DNA of 64,000 nt from Candidatus Ecksteinia adelgidicola (lineage in GTDB: Bacteria > Pseudomonadota > Gammaproteobacteria > Enterobacterales > Enterobacteriaceae): NCBI GenBank assembly GCA_020541345.1, contig CP045239.1:124001-188000 (forward strand). Reading direction: 5' to 3'. The stretch's first letter is position 1, and every line of letters begins with the position of its first letter. This document shows positions 34,232 through 47,090 of this stretch, one piece after another. Both the position numbers and the translations under genes were made by a program. A model generated the notes under the pieces. That model made no database searches, was not told the DNA's origin, and saw only the letters and a list, made by a program, of their open reading frames with translations.

Positions 34232-36592
34232 TTAATCATTTATATCATAATTACATGGTGTGTTAATATTTAAATTATATAACGCAATATTAAAAACCTG
34301 ATCAATTTTTTGTACTGGATGAATGTCTAAGTTAGCAATAATATTTTTTGGAATTTCTTCTAAATCACGTTTATTTTCATATGGGATTAACACTATTTTA
34401 ATACCACCGCGATGCGCAGCTAATAATTTTTCTTTTAAACCTCCAATAGGAAGAATTTGACCTCGCAAAGTAATTTCACCAGTCATTGCTATATTAGAAC
34501 GAACTGGGCTATTAGTTAAACAAGAAACTAATGCTGTACACATTGCAATACCAGCACTTGGTCCATCTTTTGGTATGGCCCCTTCTGGAACATGAACATG
34601 AATGTCATGTTTTTCATAAAAATTACTATGAATACCTAAAGTTTTTGCACGTGAACGTACTACTGTTAAAGCTGCTTGAATAGATTCTTGCATAACTACT
34701 CCTAAAGAACCAGTGTAAATAAGTTTTCCTTTTCCTAATACACAAGCAGTTTCTATAGTTAATAAATCTCCACCTACTTCTGTCCATGCTAGACCAGTAA
34801 CTTGACCTACGCGATTTTTAGTGTCTACTCGACCATAGTCAACACGTTGAACACCTAAATAATTTTTTAAATTATTATTATTAATTTCTATATTTTTAAC
34901 TGCTTTATTTATTAATAAATGTTTTACTACTTTTCGACATAATTTTGAAATTTCACGTTCTAGACTACGTACTCCTGCTTCACGTGTATAATAACGAATG
35001 ATACTTATTATAGCACTATCATTAAGAAACATTTCATTTTTTTTCAATGCATTGCGTATAAGTTGTTTTGGTAATAAATATTGTTTAGCAATATTAAATT
35101 TTTCATCTTCTGTATAACCTGGTAAGCGAATAACTTCCATACGATCTAACAATGGAGCAGGAATATTCATTGAATTTGAAGTAGCGATAAACATAATATC
35201 AGATAAATCATAATCTACTTCAAGATAATGATCATTAAATGTTGCATTCTGTTCTGGATCTAAAACTTCAAGTAACGCAGAAGCTGGATCTCCACGTGTA
35301 TCAGAAGATATTTTATCAATTTCATCAAGTAAGAATAATGGATTTTTTACTCCTGATTTAGCTATTTTTTGAATAAGTTTACCTGGCATTGAGCCAATAT
35401 ATGTTCGTCGATGTCCTCGAATTTCAGCTTCATCACGAACACCACCAAGTGCCATACGAATGTATTGTCGTCCAGTAGCCTTAGCAATTGATTGGCCTAA
35501 AGAAGTTTTTCCAACTCCAGGAGGTCCTAGTAAACATAAAATAGGTCCTTTTATTTTTTTAATACGGCTTTGAACAGCAAGATATTCAAGAATACGATCT
35601 TTAACAAACGTTAAACCATAATGGTCAATATTAAGAATTTCTTGAGCTTTAAGTAAATCTTTTTTTACTCTACTTCGTGTATTCCACGGAACTTGTAACA
35701 TCCAATCAAGATAACTACGAACAACGGTTGCTTCTGCAGACATTGGTGACATTGTTTTTAATTTTTGTAACTCTAATTGAACTTTCTTATGTGCTTCTTT
35801 TGGCATTTTCGCTGCTGTAATTTTATGTTTTAAAGAATTATGTTCATCTAAAACTTCATCTAGCTCACCTAGCTCTTTTTGAATTGCTTTTATCTGTTCA
35901 TTTAAGTAATATTCACGCTGACTTTTTTCCATTTGTTTTTTTACGCGATTTCGTATGCGTTGCTCTACTTGCAATAAGTCAATTTCTGATTCCATAATTG
36001 TCATTAAATATTCTAAACGTTTAGTAGTATCAAATATTTCTAATACAGATTGCTTATCATTTAATTTTAATGGCATATAAGCAGCTATAGTGTCTATTAG
36101 ACGCGCAACATCATTAATACTATTTAATGCAACTAATACTTCAGATGGAATTTTTTTATTCAGCTTAACATAACCTTCAAATTGATTTAGCACAGTACGA
36201 CCTAATGCTTCTTTTTCACGATCACTAATCGATGGCGACTTAAGATATTCTGCTTTAGCCATAAAATATTCATTTTCATCAGAAAGTTTAGTAATATGAA
36301 CACGTTGAAGTCCTTCTACTAAGACTTTAATCGTACCGTCTGGTAACTTAAGCATTTGTAAAATTGATGCAACTGTACCAACAGAAAATAAGTCATTAAT
36401 ACCAGGCTCGTCGGTTGATGCTTTTTTTTGAGCTAAAAGCATAATTTTTTTATCATAATTCATTGCCGCTTTAAGACATCGAATAGATTTTTCTCGCCCA
36501 ACAAACAACGAAAGAACCATGTGTGGATAAACAACCACGTCACGCAATGGTAAAACAGGAATTTCAATATGTTCAGAACATTCAGGGTTCAT
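34232..36592 (-). CDS. lon: ATP-dependent protease Lon
   Basis: Cytosolic hexameric AAA+ serine protease that degrades misfolded and short-lived regulatory proteins. The protein is 786 aa (E. coli 784). The order is an N-terminal substrate-binding domain (about 1-200), a coiled coil (about 210-300), an AAA+ module with Walker A GPPGVGKTS and Walker B LFLLDEIDK, and a C-terminal protease domain with the dyad S679 (PKDGPSAG) and K722 (GGLKEKL), both at E. coli positions. AGAGAGG is a strong Shine-Dalgarno. It follows clpX by 193 bp on the same strand. No heat-shock promoter could be identified with confidence. Confidence 0.97.
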   Translation of the reverse strand: MNPECSEHIEIPVLPLRDVVVYPHMVLSLFVGREKSIRCLKAAMNYDKKIMLLAQKKASTDEPGINDLFSVGTVASILQMLKLPDGTIKVLVEGLQRVHITKLSDENEYFMAKAEYLKSPSISDREKEALGRTVLNQFEGYVKLNKKIPSEVLVALNSINDVARLIDTIAAYMPLKLNDKQSVLEIFDTTKRLEYLMTIMESEIDLLQVEQRIRNRVKKQMEKSQREYYLNEQIKAIQKELGELDEVLDEHNSLKHKITAAKMPKEAHKKVQLELQKLKTMSPMSAEATVVRSYLDWMLQVPWNTRSRVKKDLLKAQEILNIDHYGLTFVKDRILEYLAVQSRIKKIKGPILCLLGPPGVGKTSLGQSIAKATGRQYIRMALGGVRDEAEIRGHRRTYIGSMPGKLIQKIAKSGVKNPLFLLDEIDKISSDTRGDPASALLEVLDPEQNATFNDHYLEVDYDLSDIMFIATSNSMNIPAPLLDRMEVIRLPGYTEDEKFNIAKQYLLPKQLIRNALKKNEMFLNDSAIISIIRYYTREAGVRSLEREISKLCRKVVKHLLINKAVKNIEINNNNLKNYLGVQRVDYGRVDTKNRVGQVTGLAWTEVGGDLLTIETACVLGKGKLIYTGSLGVVMQESIQAALTVVRSRAKTLGIHSNFYEKHDIHVHVPEGAIPKDGPSAGIAMCTALVSCLTNSPVRSNIAMTGEITLRGQILPIGGLKEKLLAAHRGGIKIVLIPYENKRDLEEIPKNIIANLDIHPVQKIDQVFNIALYNLNINTPCNYDIND

Positions 36593-36785
36593 AGAACCTC
36601 TCTCTTAATTTTAATTTTTACCAAAGTTCAAAGGGGAAGAATCTCATGATATGAAATATGATTCAAAAAAAAATCTAATTAAGGGTATATTTAAGATAAA
36701 TTTAATGATATTTAATAAATAGTATGTAAAATATTATAGAAATGTTTTACATTTAATATTATATAAAAAAAGATTAGCAATATAA

Positions 36786-38057
36786 TTATTTACCTAAAGC
36801 TTTTTCTGGTAATTTATTATAAATTAATAATGGTTTAGATTTACCAGTAATAACTGATTCATCAATCACTACTTTATCTACATGATCTAGAGATGGAAGA
36901 TCGTACATAATATCAAGTAACACACCTTCGACAATAGAACGTAAACCACGTGCACCAGTTTTTCTAATTAAAGTTTTTTTAGCTATAGCATTCAATGCCT
37001 CATTTTGAAATTCTAATTTTGCACCTTCTAAAGAGAACAATGTTTGATATTGTTTAGTTAAAGCGTTTTTTGGTTCTTTAAGAATTTGAATAAGTGCAGT
37101 TTCATTAAGTTCATTTAAAATTGCTACTACTGGTAATCGACCAATAAATTCAGGAATTAAGCCAAATTTAATTAAATCTTCTGGCTCAACTTGTATTAGT
37201 AATTCACTTTCAGTGAATTTTTCTTCATCTTTTTTTACTGTTGCATTAAAACCAATACTTGAACCTGCGTTAACACGACGATTAATAACTTTGTCTAAAC
37301 CAGAAAAAGCTCCACCACAAATAAATAAAATTTTTGAAGTATCAACTTGAAAAAATTCTTGCTGTGGATGTTTTCTTCCACCTTGTGGTGGAATAGATGC
37401 AATAGTACCTTCAATTAACTTTAAAAGTGCTTGCTGTACACCTTCACCTGATACATCACGAGTAATAGATGGATTATCTGACTTACGAGAAATTTTGTCT
37501 ATTTCATCGATGTACACAATACCACTTTGCGCTTGTTTTATATTATAATTACATTTTTGTAATAATTTTTGAATAATATTTTCGACATCTTCGCCAACGT
37601 AACCAGCTTCAGTTAAGCTAGTAGCATCAGACATTGTAAATGGTACGTTTAAAAAACGTGCTAATGTTTCTGCTAACAATGTTTTACCGCTTCCAGTAGG
37701 TCCAATAAGTAAAATATTACTTTTGTCTAACTCAACTTCTTTACTAAAATCTTTATTTCGTAAACGCTTATAATGATTATACACTCCAACTGCTAGAACT
37801 TTCTTTGCTAAATCTTGCCCGATGACATAATTATCTAAATGATGACGAATTTCGTGTGGTGTTGGCAATGTATTATTTTTATGATTAAGGAAAGTATCTT
37901 TATTTTCTTCATGAACAATTTCCCTACATAGTTCAATACATTCATCGCAGATATACGCTGACGGACCGGCAATTAGTTTATGTACCTCATGTTGGCTTTT
38001 TCCGCAGAAAGAACAATATAGTAACTTTCCCAAGCTGTCCTTGCGTTTATCTGTCAT
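36786..38057 (-). CDS. clpX: ClpX, ATPase subunit of the ClpXP protease
   Basis: AAA+ unfoldase that recognises tagged substrates, unfolds them and feeds them into ClpP. The protein is 423 aa (E. coli 424). The N-terminal zinc-binding domain has C15, C18, C37 and C40. Walker A is GPTGSGKT with K125, Walker B includes D184-E185, pore loop GYVG is at 152-155, the RKH loop at 228-230, and the ClpP-docking IGF loop at 268-270. All functional loops are intact. The start has AGAGG and lies 158 bp downstream of clpP. A small hairpin lies in its leader. Confidence 0.97.
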   Translation of the reverse strand: MTDKRKDSLGKLLYCSFCGKSQHEVHKLIAGPSAYICDECIELCREIVHEENKDTFLNHKNNTLPTPHEIRHHLDNYVIGQDLAKKVLAVGVYNHYKRLRNKDFSKEVELDKSNILLIGPTGSGKTLLAETLARFLNVPFTMSDATSLTEAGYVGEDVENIIQKLLQKCNYNIKQAQSGIVYIDEIDKISRKSDNPSITRDVSGEGVQQALLKLIEGTIASIPPQGGRKHPQQEFFQVDTSKILFICGGAFSGLDKVINRRVNAGSSIGFNATVKKDEEKFTESELLIQVEPEDLIKFGLIPEFIGRLPVVAILNELNETALIQILKEPKNALTKQYQTLFSLEGAKLEFQNEALNAIAKKTLIRKTGARGLRSIVEGVLLDIMYDLPSLDHVDKVVIDESVITGKSKPLLIYNKLPEKALGK

Positions 38058-38083
38058 AAGGAAAACCTCTTCTAACTGCTTGA

Positions 38084-38102
38084 TTTACAAAAACGTTGTA
38101 AA
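38084..38102 (-). promoter_or_regulatory. Hairpin in the clpP-clpX spacer
   Basis: TTTACAA and TTGTAAA form a perfect 7-bp stem with a 5-nt loop, about 27 nt upstream of the clpX ATG on the clpX mRNA. It lies just before the AGAGG ribosome-binding site and could affect processing or translation. No T tract follows, so it is probably not a terminator. Confidence 0.3.
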
Positions 38103-38215
38103 GATTATTATTATATTTAATTTACATTCATTAATTAGTAGAATAAACGTTCTTAAATAATGTTAATTATACTACAACTATAGTTTTGATGATCTAATAT
38201 AGAAATATATAAAAT

Positions 38216-38839
38216 TTAATTACGATTTTTAAGAATATCATCAACCAATCCATATTGTATAGCTTCTTCTGCAGTCATAAAGCAATCTCGCTCAGTATCA
38301 CATTGAATTTTTATTAATAATTGACCAGTATGTTGAGCCATAATTTCATTTATACGTTCTTTTACTTTAAGTATTTCACGAGTATGTATTTCAATATCTG
38401 TTGCTTGTCCGCGATAACCGCCAAGTGGTTGATGAATCATAACACGTGAATTCGGTAAACAAAAACGTTTTCCTTTAGTACCAGCAGTTAATAAAAAAGA
38501 ACCCATTGAACATGCTTGTCCCATACAAATAGTATTAACATCTGGTTTAATAAATTGCATTGTGTCATAAATAGACATTCCTGAAGTAATTACACCACCT
38601 GGTGAGTTAATGTAAAGAAAAATATCTTTTTCTGGATTTTCTGCTTCAAGAAATAGCATTTGAGCAACAATTAAGTTTGCTGTATGATCTTCTATTGGAC
38701 CAATGAGAAAAACAATACGTTCTTTTAAAAGACGAGAATAAATATCATAAGAACGTTCTCCATGAGAAGTTTGTTCTACTACCATTGGTATTAGTGTCGT
38801 ATTTGATATTAATTGATCTTTTTTATTATTTTGAAACAT
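38216..38839 (-). CDS. clpP: ClpP, proteolytic subunit of Clp protease
   Basis: Serine peptidase that forms a double heptamer chamber docked by ClpX (and ClpA). The protein is 207 aa, the same as E. coli including a short propeptide; processing is expected near residue 14. The catalytic triad is S111, H136 and D185, which match the E. coli positions. The residue before the catalytic serine is cysteine (GQACSMG) where E. coli has alanine. AGGAAA precedes the ATG. It is first in the clpP-clpX-lon-ppiD series; tig, which precedes clpP in E. coli, is not found upstream. Confidence 0.97.
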   Translation of the reverse strand: MFQNNKKDQLISNTTLIPMVVEQTSHGERSYDIYSRLLKERIVFLIGPIEDHTANLIVAQMLFLEAENPEKDIFLYINSPGGVITSGMSIYDTMQFIKPDVNTICMGQACSMGSFLLTAGTKGKRFCLPNSRVMIHQPLGGYRGQATDIEIHTREILKVKERINEIMAQHTGQLLIKIQCDTERDCFMTAEEAIQYGLVDDILKNRN

Positions 38840-39146
38840 AATTGTTTCCTAATATACAATTAATTTAAAACTTAATATTACAATTTTACTAAATTATATT
38901 ATTCTTAAAAAGTTCATGTTTAGTTATTTTTAATTTTTATTTGATACATGTATTTAAATCTAAATAATTATTTATTTTATATTTTTTTTAATTAATGATG
39001 TATAGAAATTTATACATTGGGGAATAATGATAGATTTTCAAGTATGAAAAACTATTTTATTCTTACAACTTTAATTAATTATTTATATAATATATTAAAT
39101 TAATTGTATTAAATTTTCATAAAATAAAAATGATTTTATTTACTTT

Positions 39147-39182
39147 AATATAATATAGAATATATAATATAATATAGAATAT
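39147..39182. repeat. 17-bp direct repeat at 19-bp spacing
   Basis: AATATAATATAGAATAT occurs twice with two bases between the copies, in non-coding sequence. Confidence 0.8.
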
Positions 39183-41561
39183 AAATAATGTTTTTATATA
39201 ATATAATTTTATTAATTAAAATTATTTTATTTAAAAATATATTTTTAAATACACTATTAATAAATAATTTTTTCTGATCAGTAATCATTAAAATAAAATA
39301 TAGTTATATTAAAAATATAATAATCTTATTATGTATTACTTATGCTAATATTTTATATTTATTTCGTATTTAAAATTTTTTATTATTAATTAAAAATGTG
39401 TAACTTTTTTTTATAATTAAAAATTTATTTTAATTTTCAACGTTTTAAAGTATGAACTAAGTAAATAGAAAACAATTATTAAAAAATAAAATATATATTA
39501 TTAACAACATAACAATAATTATATTATGTAATTTTTAATAAAATTTATGTTTAAAAAAATAAAAAAAACAAAATATAACTTAAGATACATCATAACATAT
39601 AAATATCTATATAAAAATAAAATTCTTTATGTTAATGAATATTTAAAATAAATATAAAACAAAAACTGAAAAATATTAAAAACTAAATAAGACAAACTAA
39701 ATAAGATAATTTTAATAAAAAAAACAATACAAAAAAATTTTTATTAAATAAGATAATTTTATATCGTTTAACATTAAATATTTAATAAAAAACTACAATA
39801 TTAATTTAAATATAATAAAAAATTTTTTCTTTATAATGATAAAATATGATACATAAATAAATTTAATATATTAAATTATAAACATTTAAGTATAAACGTA
39901 GTGAATAAAAATATATTTATGTTATTTTATTAATAATAATTATTAATAATAATTTTAACATTTTTCAAATATGTAACTCTCAATAAGCATTTTCATCATA
40001 TATAACATAATATAACACATTGTTATAACAACTAAAATTTTATAACGACTTAAATATTATTATTAATTTTAATATATAATTTTTTAAAAGATATAAATAT
40101 TTATTAAAAAATAACGTTTCAAAATGTATATCTTTATTGTTATAGTTAATAATATTCTCGTTTTAATTTAGTAAAAATGTTTGTCGAGTTATTTTTTTTA
40201 TAAAAGATTAAATTCTTTTATTTTATAATATTATATTATTGATTGTTTTTTCAAATATGTTTTGTTATATAATTGTAAAACTAATTTATAAATTATTCAC
40301 GAATACCGCTGTTTTTTTAATTAAAATTTATGTATATTTATTAATTTTTTTATTTGATAAAAAGTTTACTATAAGTATAAAATTTAATTAATTTTTTTTA
40401 TTAAAATTAAGTTATAAAAAAGTTAAATATTATTATTTTATAATAAAATATCAATCACTGATTATACATAAAATTAATTTTATTCCTAACAAAAAAACAA
40501 GTAACTTCATATTATATGTGTTAACTAATTTATTAAACGTTGTAATTTTAAGAAGAATTTTAAGAATATAGTTTTATATTATAGATTTTAATTTCTATTT
40601 GATATTTTATAAACTTTACGATCTCAAGTAACAATTATGTAAAGTAATAATAAAAATTTAAATAACTTCATAATATTTTTTAATAAATAATTTTATAAAT
40701 TTTTACAATATATATTTTTTATTTTTTTATAAAAAATATAAATTAAGCTATTTTATCTTTTTTTTATGTATTCTTTATATGAAAATGTTTTATAATAACG
40801 TTTATTGCGAACAAACTTCTGGATTTATAACTAATTAAACTTCACCTAAAAATATATTATATTTTATGAATTTAAAGTTAATGTAAAATTAACAGTACTA
40901 TGACCATTAAATAATTTCATTTAAACTATATTTATTACAATCAATTATTATATTTTTTTTAATCTATGTAATATAATTTTGTCATTTAGTGACTTTTTAT
41001 TAATATTTTAGTTTTTCTTTTATTATATGTGTAAAATTTTTAACATAGTATTAATATTAACATCAGTGTGAGTTATTATAGTAACTAGTTTTTTAATCTT
41101 CTTCATGATATTTAATTTTTCACATTTAACTTTTTTATATAATTTATATTTAATAATAAAATTAAAAATTTTGTCATCTTCATATTTTTTTTCAAACAGT
41201 TTAGTTTTTTCTTAGATTAAGTTTTTATTTTATAACGATATCTATAAAACTATTTTTTATAATTTAACTAAATGTTTTTAAGAAGTTCAGTAATTATACT
41301 AATTTTTAATAAATTTTTTAAGTGTTTTTTTTAAGAATTATTCACATGAATTTTTACTATTAATAAATTTTATTTTAATCAATTAATATTATGATAAAAA
41401 TTAGCAATAAACTATGATATTTGAAGATTTTTATGTTTTTATAACAGTAGAATCTTATTACTTAAAACTGTTATATTATTTAATTATTTAATTTAATTAA
41501 TTAATATACTATAAAACATATAAAAACTAAAATTTTTTTTAATAAGACTAAAATATATTCA

Positions 41562-41608
41562 AATATATTTTATATTATCATAAAAAATATATTTTATATT
41601 ATCATAAA
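41562..41608. repeat. 24-bp tandem duplication
   Basis: Two copies of a 23-bp sequence beginning AATATATTTTA and ending TATCATAAA, offset by 24 bp. Confidence 0.85.
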
Positions 41609-42092
41609 GTTTATTGTTGATGAATGTTTTAGTAATATATTAATTTATTACATTTAATATTTTTTATTACGTTATAATTAAAAATTATTAGTACTTAAAA
41701 ATCTTAAGCAAAATATTCATTTATTCCTTTAATTATACTTTTAATTTTAATGTTACATATCATATCATCTCTAAAACAATAACATGATAGAATAATATTT
41801 TATGTTATTTTTATTACATTTTTTAACAATGTATTAAAATGATTTTATATATGTTTTGTTGTTAATTTTGATAAAAATATTATTTATTAATAATAAATTA
41901 AAAAATTTTTTATTTACTTATATAACAATTTTATACTAATCATGAAATCTTATTAAGATAATTTTATTAATAACATTTTGATAAATAAAGTTTAAAACTA
42001 TCTTTATTCTTATTGTGTTTATTTATATCTAGTTTTTTAATAACATGTAAAATATTTATTATTTGATAAAATAATATTTATATTTCACTGTG

Positions 42093-42138
42093 TAATAAAA
42101 CAATATTATATTTAGTAATAAAATAATCTTATATTTAG
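42093..42138. repeat. 23-bp tandem duplication
   Basis: Two adjacent 23-bp copies beginning TAATAAAA and ending TTATATTTAG, with two mismatches. Confidence 0.8.
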
Positions 42139-45052
42139 TTAATAATAAATATTAAGATATAATTTTTTATTTCTCTTATTATTATAATAACAGAAATAGT
42201 TTTATAAATTTTATATTATAGAAATATATTATATTTAAATCATTGATTATGTAATAAAATTAGTTTTACGTTTTAGAATTGTTTTTTATAAAGAATAAAA
42301 TAAAAATGAACATATTAACATAAATTAATATAATGAATCACAAATATTTATTTTTAAATGTTATAATACATTTTTGAATATTATAATACATTCTGAAAAT
42401 TGTAATTCTTTATCAAAATTTTTATTTTTTTAAATTTTTAAAGATGATTTTATTTAGTTAAAAAAAATAAAAATTTTTATTTATTTTATTAATTGTTTAC
42501 AAATCAAGCTCTTATAATTTTAAAAATTATATTAAAGAATAAAATAAAAATTAAATAAAGATCACATGACATAAAAAAACATGATAAATTTATTAAAATG
42601 TTTAAATAAACATGATATAATTTTTTTATATGTTAAATAACATAAAATTACAAAAAATTATTTTTCTTAAATAGCATAATTAAATGACATGAAAATATAA
42701 ATATAACGATTTTTAATAAAAATATATTTACACAATTATTAAGTAATTTCCTAAAAAAATGTTTTTATGTAAAATATAAAAAATTCATACTTAAACTTAT
42801 ATTAAAAAATTTATTATTAATAATTTATATATTATATGTTATTATTTTGTTAAATTTTATTTTTTAATATTTATATAATATATAAAATTAATACGTATTT
42901 TATAAACAAAATATTAAATATATTAAATATTTTTAATTGTATTTAAATATATAAAATTTTTATTACATCTTTTAAAAATTTTTAAAATATATTGATTATA
43001 AATAATTTATATTTGTTGTGAAACATTACAAAATAAAAATGGCTTTAATACATCACATAATAATAAAAAAATAACTGTTTTTATTATTACAATAAATATC
43101 TATGTTAAATTATAAAATTTAATTTTATAATAAAATTAAGTTAATAAATATTTAGTTTTTTCTGATATAATAAAATTTTTTATAATTTATTACAAGATAA
43201 AAATTTTTTAAAATTATAAATAGTAACAAATAATATAATTGTTTAACAATATTTATAATACTAAAATTATTATTAATCATAACATAACACTGTTTATAAA
43301 TTTTATAAAATATATCATTTTCGAATAAAACAATAAAACAAACAAATATTGTAAAACGTATATAAAAACATATAATGTGATATTTAAAATTAATAAATGA
43401 ATTAATTAATACAAAAATAATGTGTTTTGTATTTTAATGAAATTTAAATAAAAAAAATAGTGAGTTAAAAGAAATTATGTCAAAAAAATACCAAGCTTCT
43501 TTTTTTAATAAACAATAAGGATAAGTAAAAAAACAAAAACTATTTGTGAATTAAATATATATTTTCTTGATACTTATTGTCATAATTTTGACAAATGTTA
43601 TATAATTTAATCTTCAATTCTTAAATATTATATTTTAGTTAAAAAATAAAATACTAAAATACTATTGATAATATTTTTTTTCAAAAAAAATTGATATAAA
43701 ATCTAAAAAAATAATAAAAATTTTTAATAATATATAACAAGTAGTAAAATTCAATCATAATACAATATTATTAATTAATAAATAAAAATTTTAGGAAGAC
43801 AATAAATTTACCTTAAAAAATACTTTGATATTAATGATGTGAATATTTTGAGCTTATTTTAATGAATTATAATATTAAGTTAGATAATTTTTTTTTTAAA
43901 AACGGTTATGAATATTGTAAGCATAAACTATTTCAGATATGCGCATTAGTTATATATTATAAAATTTTACATGATAAAGTTTTTATTTTATTTTTAAAAA
44001 ACTTTTTCTATACAAAATAATTTTTCTAAAAATATTTTATATTATTTAAAAAATGTTTTTTTAATAGTTTTACTGTAATTTATTTGATTTTTATTAAATA
44101 AAATTATTTATAATACACAATACGTTTTATATCATTATAATGAAATTTCATGTATGAGAATTAATATATTTTAACTTAAAAAAAAGTTTAATTGTTAAAC
44201 ATTATTGTATTTTATGTCTGAAATTATACTTTACTTGTAAAAATGACGCATTGCATGTACAATAAAAAATTTTAAGTAATAATCATAATATTTTTAATTT
44301 TAATTTAATTATTATTAGTAGTTAACATTATTATTATAAAAACTTTTTTAATTTTTTTAAAAATTGTTTTTTAAAAAAAAATAACATTACAATTTAAACA
44401 TAATTAATTTCAGTATTTTCTTAAAAGTTTTATGTTATTTAAAAAATATTTTTTATTATTCTTGTTATTTTAAAAAATATTTTAAAATAACTAAATATAT
44501 ATTATTTTAACTTTAATATGTTATAAATTAAAATAAATATATACCATACAAAAATTTCTATATTATTAACTCTAATTTAATTTTAATGTCATATGTAAAA
44601 AAAAATTATTATCATTATAAAATTATAAGTACATGTTTAATGAGAAAAAAAATTTTAATTAAAAATTTTTTACAAAGATATTTTATATATTATATCATTT
44701 TATACTAAAATAAAAAGTTTATACTAAATTATTTTTTTAATTAATTCACCAAAATAAAAAGTTATATGTTATCAATATATAAAAGATCATTTTAATAAAA
44801 AATTACTTATATTTATACTAATCATGCATTATTAAGTATAAATTTAAAAATTATTTAAAAGACATAAAAATATTTTATTAAATTAAAAAAAATAAAAACG
44901 TATATTAATCAATTATTTTTTATAATTTTTATAACTTAATAAGATATTTAAAAATTATTAGATAAAATTTTCTCAATATTATTAACAAAAAATTTTAACT
45001 TAAACATAATGAAATATTAATATCATTATAAGCGTTTACGACTTATAAGACA

Positions 45053-45088
45053 TTAGTAAATAAAAATCAATTAGTAAATAAAAATCAA
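45053..45088. repeat. 18-bp tandem duplication
   Basis: Two perfect adjacent copies of TTAGTAAATAAAAATCAA in non-coding sequence. Confidence 0.88.
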
Positions 45089-46480
45089 TCAATTATATGC
45101 TATGTTAAAATATGAAATAAAATATATTTATTAATGTGAAAAATAGATTCTCTAATTTTTTATATGATAAAATTTTATATAATAAGAAATGAATAGTAAT
45201 ACTTATTTATAGTCACTATTATTACTATTATTAAATGCTGTTTATAATATGATTTTATATGTTTTTAACAAAAAAAAATAAACAATTTGTTTATTTTTAT
45301 TTATTAATTTAAAAATTTAAAATATGAATCATATTATGAATTTTTAGTATATTAGTATAAATTATTATTTTCTTTTCGAGTCATATGTTTAATTTATGAA
45401 AATTACAATAACATAAATAATATAGTTGATATTTAATAATTGTATAATCTTAATTTTATTAAAAAAATAACGTTATAATAAAACATTACTTTCAGTCTTA
45501 TATCAAAAATCATTATACATGTATTTACAATATAAATAACATGATCATTAATAAATTAATAAAATTGATATTATGACTACATTTTTCTATCTTAAATAAA
45601 TTTTTATTTTACAAATCTAAAACATGATATCTTGAAATTTTTAATATTCTAATATATTATTATGTAGTACTGTTTATTAAATAAACATTTTAACAATGAT
45701 TAATAATAAGATGTTTTGTCTGAATAACATAATTTTACAGTTTATTTTCAACAAAAAATTAAAACATGTTTTTTATTAATGACATTTATATTTTTTTTTC
45801 TTTTTAAAATAAAATTATATATAAAAATATTTTGAAAATATTTTTTTATTTAAAAATATTGTTATTGATTCTATTTATATAAAATTTTATTTATAATAAA
45901 ATATATAAAATACAATAATACATAATAAAATTATATATTAAAAATTAATGTTTTTTTAAATATTTTACTATAATAATAGTATTACAGAATAGTGATACAG
46001 TGACTTTGTAATGTTATTTTTTGATATTAGTATAACTTATATTATATACATAAAAAAATTTATCATTTATTTATGTCAAATTATTTGATAAAATTATAAC
46101 ATGTTAGAGAAATACAATATAATTTTTTTTATTCTATAAAATAACATGTTTAAAATATTATTTATTTTAGTACTTAATTATTTTAACAACATTATTAATT
46201 CGAATAAACATACAAATTACAAACTAATTTTATTTAGTATATAATTTAAAAATATCTTTATTTATTTTTTTTAAAATGTCATAAATAATGTTAATGTTTT
46301 GTTTATTATATTTTTATTTTATTAATAAAGAATTAATTTTATTTAAACAAATTAAATTAATTTTAACAGAGAATGGAATTTTTTATTAAATATTATTAAA
46401 AAATATATTTAATGATTATCTTATAAAGAATAATATTAAAATAGTATTTTAATAAAAAATTTGTACTAATAAATTTATAA

Positions 46481-46565
46481 CGGAGAGACAGAGATTCGAA
46501 CTCTGGAATGGTTTCCCATTGACGGTTTTCAAGACCGTTGCCTTAAACCGCTCGGCCACCTCTCC
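46481..46565 (-). tRNA. serT: tRNA-Ser (anticodon UGA)
   Basis: An 85-nt class II tRNA folds cleanly: acceptor GGAGAGG with TCTCTCC (one G-U pair), D-arm with GCCGAGCGG, anticodon arm ACGGT-CTTGAAA-ACCGT with UGA at 46529-46531, a long variable arm AATGG-GAAA-CCATT, and T-arm CAGAG-TTCGAAT-CTCTG. The discriminator base is G. The 3' CCA is not encoded, so CCA must be added by tRNA nucleotidyltransferase. It corresponds to E. coli serT, which also lies near tusE. It is the only tRNA gene I find in the window. Confidence 0.97.
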
Positions 46566-46760
46566 ATGTTTTAATATTGAAGTATAAATAAAATAAATCT
46601 TCTTGTAAAGAAAAAGATCATTTAATGTTTAAAAATTTAATAAAATAATAATATTAAAAATAATATATAAATTTATTATTAAAAATAATTTTATATACAA
46701 TGAAAACGTAAAAATAAAATTAAATATTTATCTTTTATTGAAAAATTTTTATGAGAATGT

Positions 46761-47090
46761 ATGTTAAAATTTAAAAATTATATTATTAAAACTGATAGAT
46801 ATGGTTATCTTAAGAACCACACAGATTGGAATAAAGATCTAGCATTGTTGTTAGCTGATCAAGAACGTATTATACTTACTGATGAACACTGGATTATTAT
46901 AAACTTTGTTCGTAATTTTTACAAACAGTATAATAGTATACCAGCACTTCGTCTTACAATAAAAATGATTTCTGAAAAATATGGTAAAGAAAAAAATAAT
47001 AGTTACTATTTTTATTCTTTATTTCCTATAAATCCAATGAGGCAAATTAGTAAGATAGCTGGTTTGCCAAAACCTGTAAAATGTATTTAA
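46761..47090 (+). CDS. tusE: Sulfurtransferase TusE
   Basis: Last sulfur carrier of the Tus relay (IscS to TusA, TusBCD, TusE), delivering persulfide sulfur to MnmA for 2-thiolation of the wobble uridine in tRNA-Glu, -Gln and -Lys. The protein is 109 aa, the E. coli length, with the conserved C-terminus KIAGLPKPVKCI and the sulfur-carrying C108. SPAL-like SIPALR and LFPINPMRQ match family positions. The Shine-Dalgarno is weak (GAG). It is divergent from tRNA-Ser. MnmG at the right end of the window acts on the same uridine, so this modification appears to be maintained. Confidence 0.94.
   Translation: MLKFKNYIIKTDRYGYLKNHTDWNKDLALLLADQERIILTDEHWIIINFVRNFYKQYNSIPALRLTIKMISEKYGKEKNNSYYFYSLFPINPMRQISKIAGLPKPVKCI

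Larger units (their letters stand above)
38840..46480. other. 7.6 kb gene-free desert
   Basis: The largest empty stretch in the window. In E. coli tig and bolA lie upstream of clpP; no such gene can be read here. One 52-codon frame at 43862-44020 was considered and rejected. Tandem duplications inside are listed separately. The end joins the tRNA-Ser gene. Confidence 0.65.

Noticed and set aside
43862-44020. 52-codon frame beginning MNYNIKLDNFFFKNGYEYCK
   Set aside because: No ribosome-binding site and no similarity. With stops at roughly one codon in nine, a few frames of this length are expected by chance across about 40 kb of spacer.
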